NCBI GenBank assembly: GCA_964017195.1
Contig: OZ024891.1
Span: 7,217,994 to 7,281,993 of the forward strand
From: Siderastrea radians
Taxonomy: Eukaryota > Cnidaria > Anthozoa > Scleractinia > Rhizangiidae
DNA length: 64,000 bases
Direction: 5' to 3'
The notes beneath the pieces were generated by a model that had not been told where the DNA came from, made no database searches, and saw only the letters and a list, made by a program, of their open reading frames with translations. A program made the translations under genes and the position numbers. Positions 1 through 11,062 of the stretch are shown here, one piece after another; position 1 is the stretch's first letter; each line of letters starts with the position of its first letter.

Positions 1-1440
1 CCCTTCGCCGTTCACATCTTAAATACTGTAAAATAAAAGACAAAAACATAGGAAGGTGACATTCAGAACACCAACATGCGCATGCGTCTTATATAAGACA
101 GTACCGCTCTTGAGTACCCGTACCACAAGATTTACAGCACTTTCTTCGTATGTTAAGCCAACTTGCTTTCACGAAAAACCGTGTCCATTTTATAAACCGG
201 CGGTCGCCATCATGGCGACGGCCGGTTAAAAAGCGAAGTCGTCGCTTTATCTCAAACACGTTAAAGCATGTCTTATGACGTAATCGTTAAATCTGGTTTC
301 CTCTTCCGCAGTCAGCAAGTCAGTGTCTCGAACTCTAAAATCGAACAAATCGGTTCAAAATCAAAAGTAAAGCAGAAAAATTAAAAAGACTAACTGGTAT
401 ATCCTTCTGTGCCGCTTATAGTATACTATCCAAGAAGATCCAGCCTCGTGTCGTAATTCATTTCCCACCTGCCAATAACCTTTCTTAACGTTGGCAGCTA
501 GACATTTTCAAGTAATAAACATAACCACAACAACATACACCAGAATTTTCCTTTCATAACCTTTACTGAGAACGATCCTATCCTTACGATGTCTCAGCAA
601 CACTTTGGTCCCACCAGCATCAACAGTGCCACTGGACTTCACCTCCTGTTATTATCAGTCCTCCTTGCTTTCTTTCACTAGTATTGCACAGATATTTCAG
701 TCCGGTCAAAAGCAACACTGCTCGGAGGAAGTGTCCTTCTATACCTACGATACTTTTTAAGTCGACTCTTGTCCTATCGTGCGTGCGTGTGTACTAATCG
801 ATGGGCTTAACTGCAGAATACGTCATCCCATCCCGTGGGCATAGCGAAATACACACCTTGTGAGCCTTACACGACGTATTTTGACCGACTAAACCAGTCG
901 ACCCTCTTGACACGACTGCTCTAACTCGACTTCGTCGGTTAAAAATAACAAATTAAATTACAGTTTCTTGTCAACAAGTCTATTTTTGGAACAAGGTTGT
1001 TTTTGTCACGTTCCACTGTTGGCCACGACAAAGTTCAATTTTACCTGCCCTTACTATAGTTTTTGGAAATTACCACCAATTCCACCACACCAAGCCTTTA
1101 CTCAAAATATAATATTCGAGAGGAAAAAGTAAAAAAGCACATTTAGGCTGATCGTTTTCCGTCTCCATGTACATTCAACATGGCCGGTAAGCTTAACCTT
1201 GTCTGACCTTCAGCTTCAGTAAGCGGATTCTAACCAGCTTTTTCATTGATAGAATGTACTCTTAGCAAAGTAGCCTCAATCTGATTGGTGCCACATAGTG
1301 CCACATAAATTCCCCGGGGGGTGCACTCCCATGTGAAAGGTACATGGATGCTCTTCGTCTTGCGTTCCCCGTCTGTTTTAGAATGGCATCTTTTAGAGGT
1401 CGAAAGAAGAGCATTCCCACCCGATCTTACATAGGACTCC
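1..1440. other. gene-free stretch
   Basis: I see no coding region, RNA gene or complete mobile element here. The only clear structure is a GC-rich hairpin at about 197-229, where AACCGGC and TCGCCAT are mirrored by ATGGCGA and GCCGGTT. The short open frames have no recognisable motif and no splice context. Confidence 0.5.
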
Positions 1441-1450
1441 CCCCGGATCA

Positions 1451-1592
1451 TACCTGCCTACCTACCTACCTACCTACCTATCCACCAACTACCTATCTAC
1501 CTACTACTTATCTACCTACCTATCTACCTACTACTTATCTACCTACCTATCTACCTACTTACATCCAAACAAACAAACAAACAAACATAGAA
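1451..1592. repeat. (CCTA)n and (CAAA)n microsatellite
   Basis: An imperfect tetranucleotide array of CCTA/CTAT units from about 1451 to 1560 runs into a short AAAC array at 1566-1588. It produces a threonine, tyrosine and proline-rich open frame on the plus strand that has no other support. Confidence 0.9.
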
Positions 1593-2287
1593 AGCGCAAA
1601 CTGCAGTCCGGCTAAGACCTATGGTGAAAACATAGGTCAAAAATGATGACTGCACTGTGTACTTGCACGTAAGATTGCGTGATCTTCGTTGAATAATACA
1701 AGGGTGTCGTCCGAAGTTTTAATGATGGCACGTTTGCTTTTTGTTGATGCGAATGTATTGTTCTATTGAAGTTTCAAACATTTTAATTGATTGTGCCACC
1801 TCGGTGTTTATCGTTCATTGAAAAGGGGCTTTTAATTTCCGAAAGAACCAAATATCAACAATTGGTGAAATAAAAGTAGCTTTGGTTTTTTGGAATGATC
1901 GTCCTCATTCCTTTGTCAGCACGCGCGTTGTCAGCTCCTATATTTCGAAAGTCCAATAACGCAACATAACATATTGGAAAATGAGGAAATTGAACTTAAC
2001 GTGAGTATAAATCGTCAAGTTTGGCTTGGTGCCACATAAGTGATGGTCCGTGCACGTTTTCCGCTTTCTTTCCTATCCCGCCAATGGTAATTAAGGTCGA
2101 ACTCTTTCTACCCGTGACGAAACAAAAATATACTGTTTGGGAGCTCATATTTTTAAACAGCGACCAAAACGTAAAAAATGAATTACCTAGAGCACGTTCT
2201 CGTAGAGCACTTCGACATTGCTGATCCTAGCAGTATGCAGGACGCGTGTCACCACGAACTCAGTAAATATGACCTATGCTCGCCACG

Positions 2288-2420
2288 AGTCTCCCAGTAG
2301 CTCAGTGGTTAGAGCGTCCGACCAGTGTACGGAAGGTCGTGGGTTCGATTCCCGTCGGGGACTCAGAGTTTTTCTTTGTCCCATGCTCGCGACATGATAA
2401 TTATTCCATCTTTTCTTAAT
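2288..2420 (+). mobile_element. tRNA-derived SINE
   Basis: The head folds as a tRNA-like cloverleaf: acceptor arms AGTCTCC (2288-2294) and GGGGACT (2357-2363), an A-box around 2298-2308 (TAGCTCAGTGG) and a B-box at 2342-2352 (GGTTCGATTCC). The anticodon loop reads CCAGTGT, with C instead of the universal T33 and a mismatch in the stem, so this is unlikely to be a working tRNA. About 55 bases of non-tRNA body follow and run into T-rich sequence, as in a SINE. I recall the same head as a multicopy repeat in coral genomes; a genome search would settle it. Confidence 0.7.
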
Positions 2421-2733
2421 AATTTTTTACTAACTTGAATTGTTTAAGACGCACCCTTTTAAACAGCAATATTCTCGCAAGAATTAAGAAAAATAGACAA
2501 TAGTCTATACCGGGAGCAAAGACAGACACTACAAAGAGACAATAACTTCTGATTGAAAAAGCCAAATTTCAGTCTCCAAACGGTTCAGCAGTTTGCATCT
2601 CCAAAACGAGTCACGCGTAAGTCACAAGTGGCAAGTCAGATGACGACCAGACGAACAGCCTAATCGTGTGTTGGGTGTTCTGTGTCTCTTAGCCATAAAA
2701 ATGTGAGTTTTTTTCTGTAAGTAAAAGTTGATG

Positions 2734-2791
2734 CTGACTCGTCCCCAGTCGTCTCTCAAGAGCGAGCAAAGGACGACTGGGGACAAGTCAG
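2734..2791. repeat. 20-bp near-perfect hairpin
   Basis: CTGACTCGTCCCCAGTCGTC at 2734-2753 is mirrored by GACGACTGGGGACAAGTCAG at 2772-2791, with an 18-base spacer. This resembles a minimal foldback element. Confidence 0.75.
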
Positions 2792-3022
2792 AGATGGATG
2801 GTCATCAAATTAGCCCCCCCCCCCGCCTCCTTTCGGAGGATTTTTGCGGGGGCTACCCTTGGCCGGGAACTGGTATGGATTTTGGCCTCGCTTTCATGAC
2901 GGTCAGGCCCCAAACGGTCAATTTAGCACACACGAGTGCACGCGAGTAGTCGAATACATTGTATTGCTCAGGGTTGAGCTGCTTTGTTATTTTCTTCGCG
3001 ATTTTTTAGAAGCGTTTTCTAA

Positions 3023-3430
3023 TTTGTCGACAGTACACAGTTTGAAGTCCACTCATAAACACAAGTGGCGCAGGTAGGATGTAAAGCGAGAAAACATGTT
3101 CGATTGTATGGAAACTGCTTTTCCTGTTGCTGAATTTGAAGAATTTGCCGACGATGTAGGACCACAAAGGCCTTCACAAGACTTTTGGGAGCCAGAAACT
3201 TCGTTTTTCAGGAAAATTTTCAAGTTTATCGACGAGATACAGTTTGAAGTCCACTTACAAACAAAAGTGGTGGAGGTAGGATGTGCAGCGCTCCAGAAAA
3301 CAACGATTATTGGTACGGAGATTTTGCTATTCCTGTTGTCGATTTTGAAGAATTTTAAGAGTGATTCCTGCCGACTTTCAGAGCCAGACACTGGTCATGT
3401 TGTTGTAAGTCATGACGAGAAAGACTGACA
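3023..3430 (+). repeat. diverged 200-bp tandem duplication
   Basis: Two adjacent related units start near 3023 and 3225. The shared blocks include AGTTTGAAGTCCAC (3039 and 3241), GGTAGGATGT, TTCCTGTTG with GAAGAATTT (3121 and 3330) and GAGCCAGA (3189 and 3380). Offsets vary from about 190 to 209, so small indels have accumulated. Both copies encode a similar short acidic peptide ending in FEEF: residues FPVAEFEEF in the first copy, IPVVDFEEF then a stop in the second. This could be an old exon duplication, but I see no splice sites that would make it a convincing gene. Confidence 0.6.
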
Positions 3431-3621
3431 CGAAGGCTAATATTACTTTTAATACATGTAGGATAAGAGTCTCACTTCTGTTAGGACAAGTAACGAGTCT
3501 CGCAACAGTCTAGCTCTGTTAATTGTGAAATGAGAAATCCTTAGAGTGAGTGATTTTGTTAACTGAGGCATCAAAAAAATCCTTAGCTTGTTATGTTGTG
3601 CTTGGATTTTTTTCGCGTTTA

Positions 3622-3865
3622 GGTTGATTTCCACTGCTGCGTAATTTTCACGTGCGTACGGGCGTAAATTTAACTGGCTTTCCGTGCGTAAATAAAATTA
3701 GAGACGAAGTATGAACGGCTTACGTAAACGTAAAAAGTTGAAGTTTTCAACTTTTTACGTTTACGTAAGCCGTTCATACATCGTCTCTAATTTTATTTGC
3801 GCACGTAAAGACAGTTAAATTTACGCCCGTACGCGAGTAAAATTACGCAACAGTGGAAATCAACC
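3622..3865. mobile_element. 244-bp foldback MITE
   Basis: The whole element is an almost perfect palindrome, with the centre near 3744. The left arm starts GGTTGATTTCCACTG and the right arm ends CAGTGGAAATCAACC. A four-base TTTA sits directly outside both ends (3618-3621 and 3866-3869), which fits a target-site duplication. There is no coding capacity, so it must be non-autonomous. Confidence 0.85.
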
Positions 3866-3869
3866 TTTA

Positions 3870-5000
3870 ATCTGCTTATTCCTCGTTGGTCGTTTTTGAG
3901 ACATATCACTGGCAAATTCGTTAATGTAAGGTCGTGCACAAACTTCACCAAAGGGTTAGTTGAATTGATTCCCGTAATTTTCTTGTCAAGATGCCTAGGG
4001 TAGAGCCCAAAACCCCATGCACGCTAGCAAATTTTCTATGTTAAACCTTATTTGCTTGTGTAGATGAGGAAAGTAAAATGTTTTAGGTTACAAATGTCTT
4101 TGCTAACTAAACTGGCATGCCAGATTCATTTGTGGTAGAAATTTTAGTTCACATGCCGTTCGTTAGTACATGATTTGGAGCTTTTGTGCTGTATAACTAA
4201 GTGATTTAACTGAGTTGAGCGCTCACAACTCCACTGTCCAAAGACATCGCCAGCGCATATTCAAGGACGTTTGTCGTCAGCAGAAAATTTGTTCATCTTG
4301 GTCAAACCATTTGTTAAAATTAGGGAAAGAAAATATGCTCAATGCTCATGTACATTTGACTTAAAGGCATATATGGCTTTTGTCCTACTCACATTCAAGT
4401 TCTAGAATAATAATGCTTCGACAGCAGTTCTCAGTCAAAACAATATGTAAACTCGAGCTCGTTTTCCCGAGACTCATGCTTTCATTTAAGGGGAGAGCAT
4501 AGGACTTAAAGGTTTTCGTCTCCTTGGTGACAACTTGGGAAACGGAAGCTTTGGTTGTATGATAGAATGTAACCAGTCGAACCGCTGCACTCTCTTAATA
4601 TCTGATTGCTGCTAGTAATTAATAAACCCTTGCACCCCATGTGCTCATTCTTCCGAACTTGTAAAACTCGTGATTTCACTGGCGAGTTTAAAGGGATCCT
4701 CAGGAAAAAATGCTCCCTTTTAGCGAAGCCGATTTTTCCTGCACTGCACGTACCCTTGTTTTTCAAAAATGAGCTGTCGTGTCTTGATTTACCTATCACC
4801 AGGCATTAGTGAAAGAAATCTGCCCATAAAATGAGTCCACAAAATAAATACTGACTTTCCAAAATTCCAGGTATTTAGAGGATTTATTATTCAACAGCAT
4901 TCAGTAAGTACAAATAACACCCAAAACGAGTACAAATACCCACGGTATTTGTACTCCAGAAGAGCGGTTTGACAGGTTTTCTACAAATGCCACGTCAGGC
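3870..5000. other. gene-free stretch with one short palindrome
   Basis: No gene is supported. A 29-base palindrome of GAGTACAAATACC type lies at 4928-4956, just upstream of the Crypton-like fragment. The overlapping open frames at 4506-4809 on the two strands are shadows of each other and show no domain. Confidence 0.45.
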
Positions 5001-5014
5001 ATTAGGCTTACAAG

Positions 5015-5425
5015 GTGAACGATGAAAAAATGGCCGAAACGCTCGTTTTTCCCGAAGAAAACAATGATTGCTTACCAAATTTTGAGGTTTTAAACGAAAA
5101 CGAGATCCTAGAGACAAGCAATGACCTAGACGACAGTGAAATTTCTTTATTTATTGAAGAAAATCGAAACGTATTAAAATACAACAGAAAAGACAAAAAC
5201 TGACCTCAAGTCCGTTAAAGAAACAAGGGCCATTGAAGAAATTCCGGCCGAGGAACTTACATGTAACAATCTTTTATGTCATTTGTTTGTCAAAGTCAGG
5301 AAACAAGACCCATCTTTTCTCAGGAGCTGTCTTCAACAAATGCACAATTGTTGCCGGTCAGAAATCTCCAACGCTATCTCTTCCAATACGACGCGTGGTT
5401 ATTGATTCGGACGAAGATGACTGAG
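5015..5425 (+). pseudogene. Crypton/QRICH1-like recombinase N-terminal domain fragment
   Basis: An open frame from 5015 gives an acidic leader, then the segment ISLFIEENRN. After a frame change near 5170 the homologous reading continues with KTKTDLKSVKETRAIEEIP, AEEL, LLCHLFVKVRK. The pattern 'acidic leader, EEN.N..., DL..., I.EIP..EL...L..FFV.VRK' matches what I know as the core-binding domain that precedes the tyrosine recombinase domain in Cryptons and in the host QRICH1/KCTD1-like (DUF3504) family. The catalytic domain is absent and the reading is lost after about 5310. This is a truncated, frameshifted remnant. A related fragment lies 2.8 kb downstream. Confidence 0.6.
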
Positions 5426-5802
5426 CTTGAATTGCTGTTTAACTTTGTTTGACTTGACTTTCGAGTTCTGTTTGTTCTGTCAAGTTCTTTCTTTTCGTAG
5501 TTTTACTTGGTGACCAAGAACATTGTTGTTCATCTAACTGTATACCCGAATATAATTCAGTTTTGCCTTGTTCCATCTTTGTTTCCTTAGTTTGAAATAA
5601 AATCACGATGCTTCGCTCGATTGACAGGTTTGACAAGTTTTCGTTTTTGACCAATCAACAACAACCTCACGTCAAGCGCGCGAAACCTGATCCCGCTGGC
5701 GCGCTCACTCGCTGCTCAGAAGTCACGTTAGTTAGTGTCATGCAACTCAGACAGTTTATAAACCACTTTATCATTTTGTAGCTAAGTTGAATAACAAATC
5801 CC

Positions 5803-5896
5803 TTATCAGACGGTTTAGTGTGTAGTACCGTGGGATATTTTTACTGCGCAACTCGTAGAAATATCCCACGATACTACACACTAAACCGTCTAATAA
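5803..5896. repeat. 38-bp-arm hairpin
   Basis: The arm beginning TTATCAGACGGTTTAGTGTG is mirrored, with two or three mismatches, by the arm ending CACACTAAACCGTCTAATAA. About 18 bases separate them. It is probably a foldback MITE; I could not define a target duplication. Confidence 0.75.
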
Positions 5897-5899
5897 GAT

Positions 5900-7840
5900 A
5901 TATTTCCTTACCATTTTCTGATAATCGACGAATTATGACTGACATTAAGACACATCATGACGAGCGATTCAAAGCTGCAATACTCGGATCTGCACACAGC
6001 AGTAACGTTATAGATGTTTTCATTTTAAGAAATAATTATTACCCTGTAAAGTCATTTTTTGAGCGATCATGATCGAATCATGATAAGCAAATCGCGTCCG
6101 CCCAATCAAGTTTTCAAAACAGTCGCCGTTTACACACTGCGGTAGAAGTCTGCTCAAAATCCTATTCATAACATAATTTCCGAAGTCCGCCCATGCTGGG
6201 GCCGTTTGTAGTTACCCACATTTTTTTTTTTGGACTCCAATATCCCTTGCTAAGATCTGCTTTTCCATCACAGTCATAACCTTTGTATTAGGAGGCAGCG
6301 TACTAAATCAAAAGGCATTACTGCTTTATGAAATGAAAACAGATTCAGAAATTCCAAACAATGGCTTCAAAAACGGTAAATTATTATAGGAAGATGCTAG
6401 TGAAATCCGATCGTCAGACTTCCAATCCGTCTCGAAACAAAACATATCCAATTTGCTCCCAAAATTAAGTTAGAGGGAAAAGTAAACCACTGATTTTAGC
6501 TTGTGCGCGTAGAATGTGTGCATCGATCACTAGTCTCATTCTAGGGGAAGATTTGAAAATAGGTCCAAACAAACAAATTTCCAAATGATCCAAGATGTTT
6601 GCTGTTCATCCCGGAATAACGCGAAGTTTCTAATTATTTATTTATTATTTATTTATTTATTCATTTATTTATTTTTTGGTAAAAGTCCCAATAGTTTGCC
6701 TTTGCGTATATCTATTAAAGGCGTCTATAGTTTGACAAAGAGCTACTCATTCTCGAACACCAGTGCAATGAGACCACTTGCTCAGCGCTTTTAACATCGA
6801 CTTTCAATGATTCCCGCGGCTTTCCGATATTTTATTGCGGCACAGCATCAGGAAAAAAAACCCATCCTTTCTCAGGAACAAAGGACAGATTAATCTTACT
6901 TTTTTTCTCATTCAAACCTGCTTTTTTCATGGGCAGCTCTAACGCCCTGTTCTAAATGCTGCCGTTTCTAAGCTCAGTCGTATATGTTGCAATTCTTGGT
7001 GAGACAATAAATTCGCGGCCGCTGTGTATCGATTATTCAGATTCTTCGCACTTTCACCTACGTTTCAGTTGCTCTAAGGAATAATTTTCAGGTATTCTCT
7101 TCAGCATTGAGCTGGGTATTTCAGATGTTTGCGGAAAATTCCTTGAAAGCCGCAAAGAAGCTCACCAACACTACTTCTCCATACAACACTCTTGTTTGAA
7201 TCCAGGCGGTGTGTGTCACGAGATTTGACCAATCAGAACGCGTCATTTGTGTAGGCATTTTCGCGCTAGGAAAGAGCCGCTTCGAGAAGTGTACGAAGTA
7301 AAATTTTCGTTATTTTCGATGCTTGTGATTTTGTTCTCGGAATTATACCTCATCCTAAAGTTTTTGGAATACTATATCTTAGTTCTGGTCAGGTTGTCGT
7401 TGAAGGCAAATGTTTTAGTCGCGTTTATGAGAAGTTCAAAGTGGGCGGCTAGTTGAGAGCTGCCATGTTGATTTCGCTGTTAATGTCACAGTTCTTCTTG
7501 GACTCGAAGCTGCTTACTGTTAACGGTATTTATTTATTTATTTTATTTATTTACCATGTAAGTCCGAATTCAATGCTGAATATAAAGGACTGCGCTAAAT
7601 ATTAAAAAATAACATTTATTATATAAACTGGAGTGTTTTATAGAGATTTCCACCACAGAGAAAAATCGTATTTGGTACACGTAAAATTACGATAATTTTA
7701 CATGTGAAAATACGGCCAATCAGCTTTCGCGACGTCACGCGCCTTCTTTCCCGCCACTTTTGACAACGGCTTGCCATGATTTCGTAGTTCTCGATCGCTG
7801 TTCGCTTGGCTTGTTCAAAAAAGAAATAACTACTAACAGG
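5900..7840. other. gene-free stretch with TTTA microsatellites
   Basis: No gene is supported. TTTA-type microsatellites lie at about 6636-6675 and 7527-7552. A palindrome around 7667-7714 (CGTATTT through AAATACG) lies just before the Crypton-like fragment. Confidence 0.45.
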
Positions 7841-7845
7841 TTACG

Positions 7846-8210
7846 ATGGCCTCGAGCAGTACACCAGAAAAAACAACCAAAAATTCGGCAAGTGAAAGAT
7901 TCGTGTCCCTCACTGACGAAGATGTTAAAAGATTTGTCGAAGCTGAAGCCAACAAAAACACTCAAAGAAATGCACAGCGACGTAGCATTGATGAAGTCGT
8001 TTTTGCCAAATGCAAACGAAACAAGACAACTCCAAGACATAACGCCGCCAGAATTAGACGCTTACCTCAGCAGATTTCTATTGTCTGTGAGAAAAGTCTG
8101 GTAATGAAAATGAGCCAACAACACTCAGAGGAATTATCGCTTCTGTGGAGCGTTATCTTAGAAACCTACGCTACAGCGAGTGTGTTATCGAAGGACAACG
8201 TTTGACAGTT
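7846..8210 (+). pseudogene. Crypton/QRICH1-like recombinase domain fragment, frameshifted
   Basis: The reading starts at the ATG at 7846 (MASSSTPEKTTK), with the acidic-basic core VSLTDEDVKRFVEAEANKN. It then shifts to another frame for HSDVALMKSFL, ETRQLQDITPPELDAYLSRF and LLSVRK, and shifts again near 8095 for NENEPTTLRGIIASVERYLR and ECVIEG. The composite pattern is the N-terminal core-binding domain of Crypton-type tyrosine recombinases and host QRICH1/KCTD1-like (DUF3504) proteins. At least two frameshifts and the lack of any catalytic domain make it a dead fragment. It is abutted at about 8212 by gag-like sequence, so either a chimeric element or two stacked insertions is present. Confidence 0.65.
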
Positions 8211-8211
8211 G

Positions 8212-8327
8212 AATTGTTCGAGAGGCACTTGTTTAAACGAATTTCTCAATTTTGACACGAGACTGCGGATCAGTTTGTGTGTAGGCTTCGACAACTAACG
8301 GCGAGTTGCGACTTAGCCGAATCTGAG
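8212..8327 (+). pseudogene. Gypsy-like gag fragment, 5' part
   Basis: A plus-strand reading over 8263-8327 gives ETADQFVCRLRQLTASCDLA followed by ESE. This is the typical middle of a Ty3/Gypsy capsid (retrotrans_gag) domain, where 'E..DQFV.RLRQLA..CEF' is recurrent. The frame runs exactly to the ATCTGAG target duplication of the palindromic element and resumes on its far side at 18160. The gag was therefore already here when the palindromic element landed. The part before 8263 (ELFERHLFKRISQF) is plausibly gag too but is separated by a frame change. Confidence 0.65.
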
Positions 8328-8700
8328 CACAGGCTTACCATCCTCTGTTTGTGTGGTGGGCTGTGCATTTATAATGGCTGTGTCGGTTTATCAAATTAGC
8401 AAAACTAAACCCGAAATTTAGGAGTTTTAAAACTGAGAAAAATGAAATAAAAACTCATAAAATTGCTGCCATGGTGTTTTGATTTGTGTTTCTGTGTTTG
8501 TTTTGACGATTTAAGGCTCGCGAAAGCAATGTTTTCAAAATAACGGTCAGACTCGCTCAAAAGTAGAGAAAGAGAACAAGGCATGCAACTAGGTGACCTG
8601 CAAATTACACTACCCAGTTGAACATTTCGCCAAAAAAGTCGTATTTGCCTGATTCACTCACTCAAAAAAATCTTAGGGACCGGTCATTATTTATCGCCTG

Positions 8701-8800
8701 GGGGGGGGGGGGCGGAGGATTTAGGGGGGGATCATATGGTTATCTGAAGGACTGAGGGGGGGATCAGCCGTTATTGATAGGCGTAAAGGGGGGATCAGAC
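8701..8800 (+). promoter_or_regulatory. left subterminal G-tract GATCA repeats
   Basis: Three copies of a G6-7 run followed by ATCA occur at 8724-8734, 8756-8766 and 8788-8797, starting 48 bp inside the left end. Three similar copies lie near the right end in the same, not mirrored, orientation. Subterminal repeats of this kind often serve as transposase binding sites; that role is inferred. Confidence 0.5.
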
Positions 8801-9355
8801 CAAAAGAAAAAGGAATTTTAAGTGGCGGCGGGACCCAGGGGAGAAGTCTGTAAATACTTTGGTAAGGGTGTGCCGCTGGGACTCTAAAACCCTAACCCTA
8901 TTCAAGTCCACGTTTAGCTGTATTTTGTAACTCTATTCTAGCCTAGACACAAAACCCATACCCTACCTCAGACCAGCTATTTTGTAGAAACAGTATCACT
9001 ATCGTAATTCAACATACGCTAAAACAATATATGACAAAAGCAACATTTCAAAGTTTTATTCATGGATCGTCATAAATAATATAAAACATGTCAATTTATC
9101 GCCTCCTTTTGACGTAAACCTGCTATTTTTATTTTTGTCTCTGTTTCTCTCTTATATTCAGGTACCATCTATTGAAATTAGATAGGTAATCAACTTTTGT
9201 GTATGTAGTATTCTAATGATAATAGCTCGAAGTTGTTTCATAACGTTTCAATTTTTTTCAACAGAGAATCATAATGGGAATGTTCAGCCACAAGAAAAAT
9301 AAACATATATCAAAAAGTGTTCGCGAATTCATTCTGGTAATAATGTGTGAAGTGT

Positions 9356-10874
9356 TCATTCTGGTGACACTGATTCGCTATCCTGACCCCCTAACGCTTC
9401 TCTGGCAGACTCTTCCGCAGCCTTCTCTACTGGCTCTTGCACAGCCTCCTCGTCAGATTCATCGGAATCCTCACCCGAGCCTGACCCTTTACCATCACCA
9501 TTACCATTTCCTTCGTTCATACTGGCCACTACTACTTCCATGTTTCGTGCTAGGTCTGTGTCAAAAACGCCTTTTTCCATCAGCCATAATAGAGGGTCCA
9601 GGTGGAGACGCCTAACAAATTTCCCGGTAAAGTCTGCGTTGATGCTTGAGACGCTTGTAAAATTCCGATTGTTTTCGAGTGAATCGAAATTTTCATCAGT
9701 TACCTCTTTTGAGGTAAGTTTTTCTAGGAGCATATATGCTCGCTGATGTAGTCTTTTCTCCTTAGTTTTTTTCACCTTTCTTTTGTTTTCTTTTTTTCTT
9801 CGCGATTGGCGATTGTTTCCCATGCGAGATGGAAACTTCCTCTTCAGGCTCATGAAGGTTGTTGTGAGCGTATTGGAGGCTTTCTGGAGCTCTTCGTATA
9901 TCGCCTTTACTTGCTCTTGAGCTTCCTGAAAATATTTGAGCTCATCACTAGCGAACGGCTTCAGGTTATGCTCTTCTGTAAATAGGTTCTTTCGCTTGTT
10001 GTCGATGAATGACAACAAATCGGCTGCTGAATTAAAGGCGTCATTAACAGTGGTCAAGCAGGACTCACACTCCGCGACGTCATCACTGCCCTTACTGCTA
10101 TCCACGCCTGAGATGAACTTGTTGATGTTTTGACACACTCCCCACTTCTCATTTCTCAGCAGGTTGGTTTCTTTATCGGACAGGGCTTTAATCTTTGTGT
10201 TTAACTGCCAACGCATTTGCTGTTGCTCAAGAAGATACTGTTTGAAACCGGCTTGTTTACTTACAAAAGAAGATTCATAAATCTGCTGAACAATACTATT
10301 ATAAAATTTCAGCCTATCGGTATGTGGGTTGGGAAGGAGATATTTTTCCCATGGCTCCTTTTCTGGTGCTGCTGATTCGTTCCTTAGGACTTGTAGCTGC
10401 CCGGAGCGTCCAAGTGACAAAATCGCTTGCTTGCGCTTCTTGGGAGCACTGGCGGACGTAACACCTGCCGATCACATTAGAAATGTTTGTCATTACACAA
10501 TCATAGTGTAAAGTATTGTATGAAGTATTGCGTTACGATGCACCATGTTGCGTTACGTTTTTTAGATTTTTCATGGCTGGCTTGAAGTGAGGCACAAGCC
10601 ATTTATTTAGAGGCCTTCAAAATAACCAGCTTATAAACATTTTAAACTAAATACCTTTACTGCTTGCACCTCTTTGTTTTGATTCATCTTGTATCTGAGC
10701 GAAGAAACGCCTCAGACGGCGAGTTTGTATCTTAGTTAATCCAATGTCTTTCTCAAGAGTTTCGTCATCAACGTCCAGGAAATGCTCGACCTTTGCAACA
10801 CCAATTTGTTGAAAATTTTCTGTGTAATTGGTCAAGTCAGCTTTTGTTAAAAGATAGTCAATTTCTCTATCCAT
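9356..10874 (-). CDS. SAM-domain, NLS-containing transposon accessory protein (2 exons, 442 aa)
   Basis: Exon 1 is 10874-10655 and exon 2 is 10464-9356, with a 190-bp GT-AG intron. The donor splits a glycine codon (AAAG/GTATTT) and the acceptor is CGGCAG/GTGTT. The joined length of 1329 nt closes exactly at the stop. Residues 1-70 look like a SAM domain (helical, DYLLTKADLTNYTENF, with IGLTKIQTRRLRRFF at its end). A nuclear-localisation-like PKKRK follows at the start of exon 2. Next come a long helical region, a strongly basic cluster (RRKKENKRKVKKTKEKR) and a Gly/Ser/Glu-rich acidic tail. I do not recognise the body. Because it diverges from the transposase inside one element, it is probably a DNA-binding or assembly partner. 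No disabling change is visible. Confidence 0.75.
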
Positions 10875-11062
10875 TGAAAAGGCTTAATGAAAGCAAGTCA
10901 GCGCAGTTATAAAACGAGTTATGTGTCCACGTTTGATGGTATCGGCTTGCATGTCAAAGTTTTATATGTCACAACAATAAAGTTAATATGTCACAACAAT
11001 AAAGCATTATTTAATATATATGGTTAGCGCGCTGCGGAGATTTCAGACATTGGAAAGCAAGG
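10875..11062. promoter_or_regulatory. divergent promoter region of the two transposon genes
   Basis: Only 188 bp separate the two start codons, so both genes must be driven from here or from longer overlapping leaders. The sequence is AT-rich and contains a tandem repeat of ATATGTCACAACAATAAAG at 10964-10982 and 10986-11004 (period 22). TATA-like stretches occur near 10910 and 11015. The promoter function is inferred from the layout. Confidence 0.5.

Noticed and set aside
1344..1646. 100-codon open frame rich in Leu, Pro, Thr and Tyr
   Set aside because: Its body is the CCTA microsatellite.
2288..2363. Functional tRNA gene
   Set aside because: C instead of T33, a mismatched anticodon stem and a SINE body downstream point to a SINE head.
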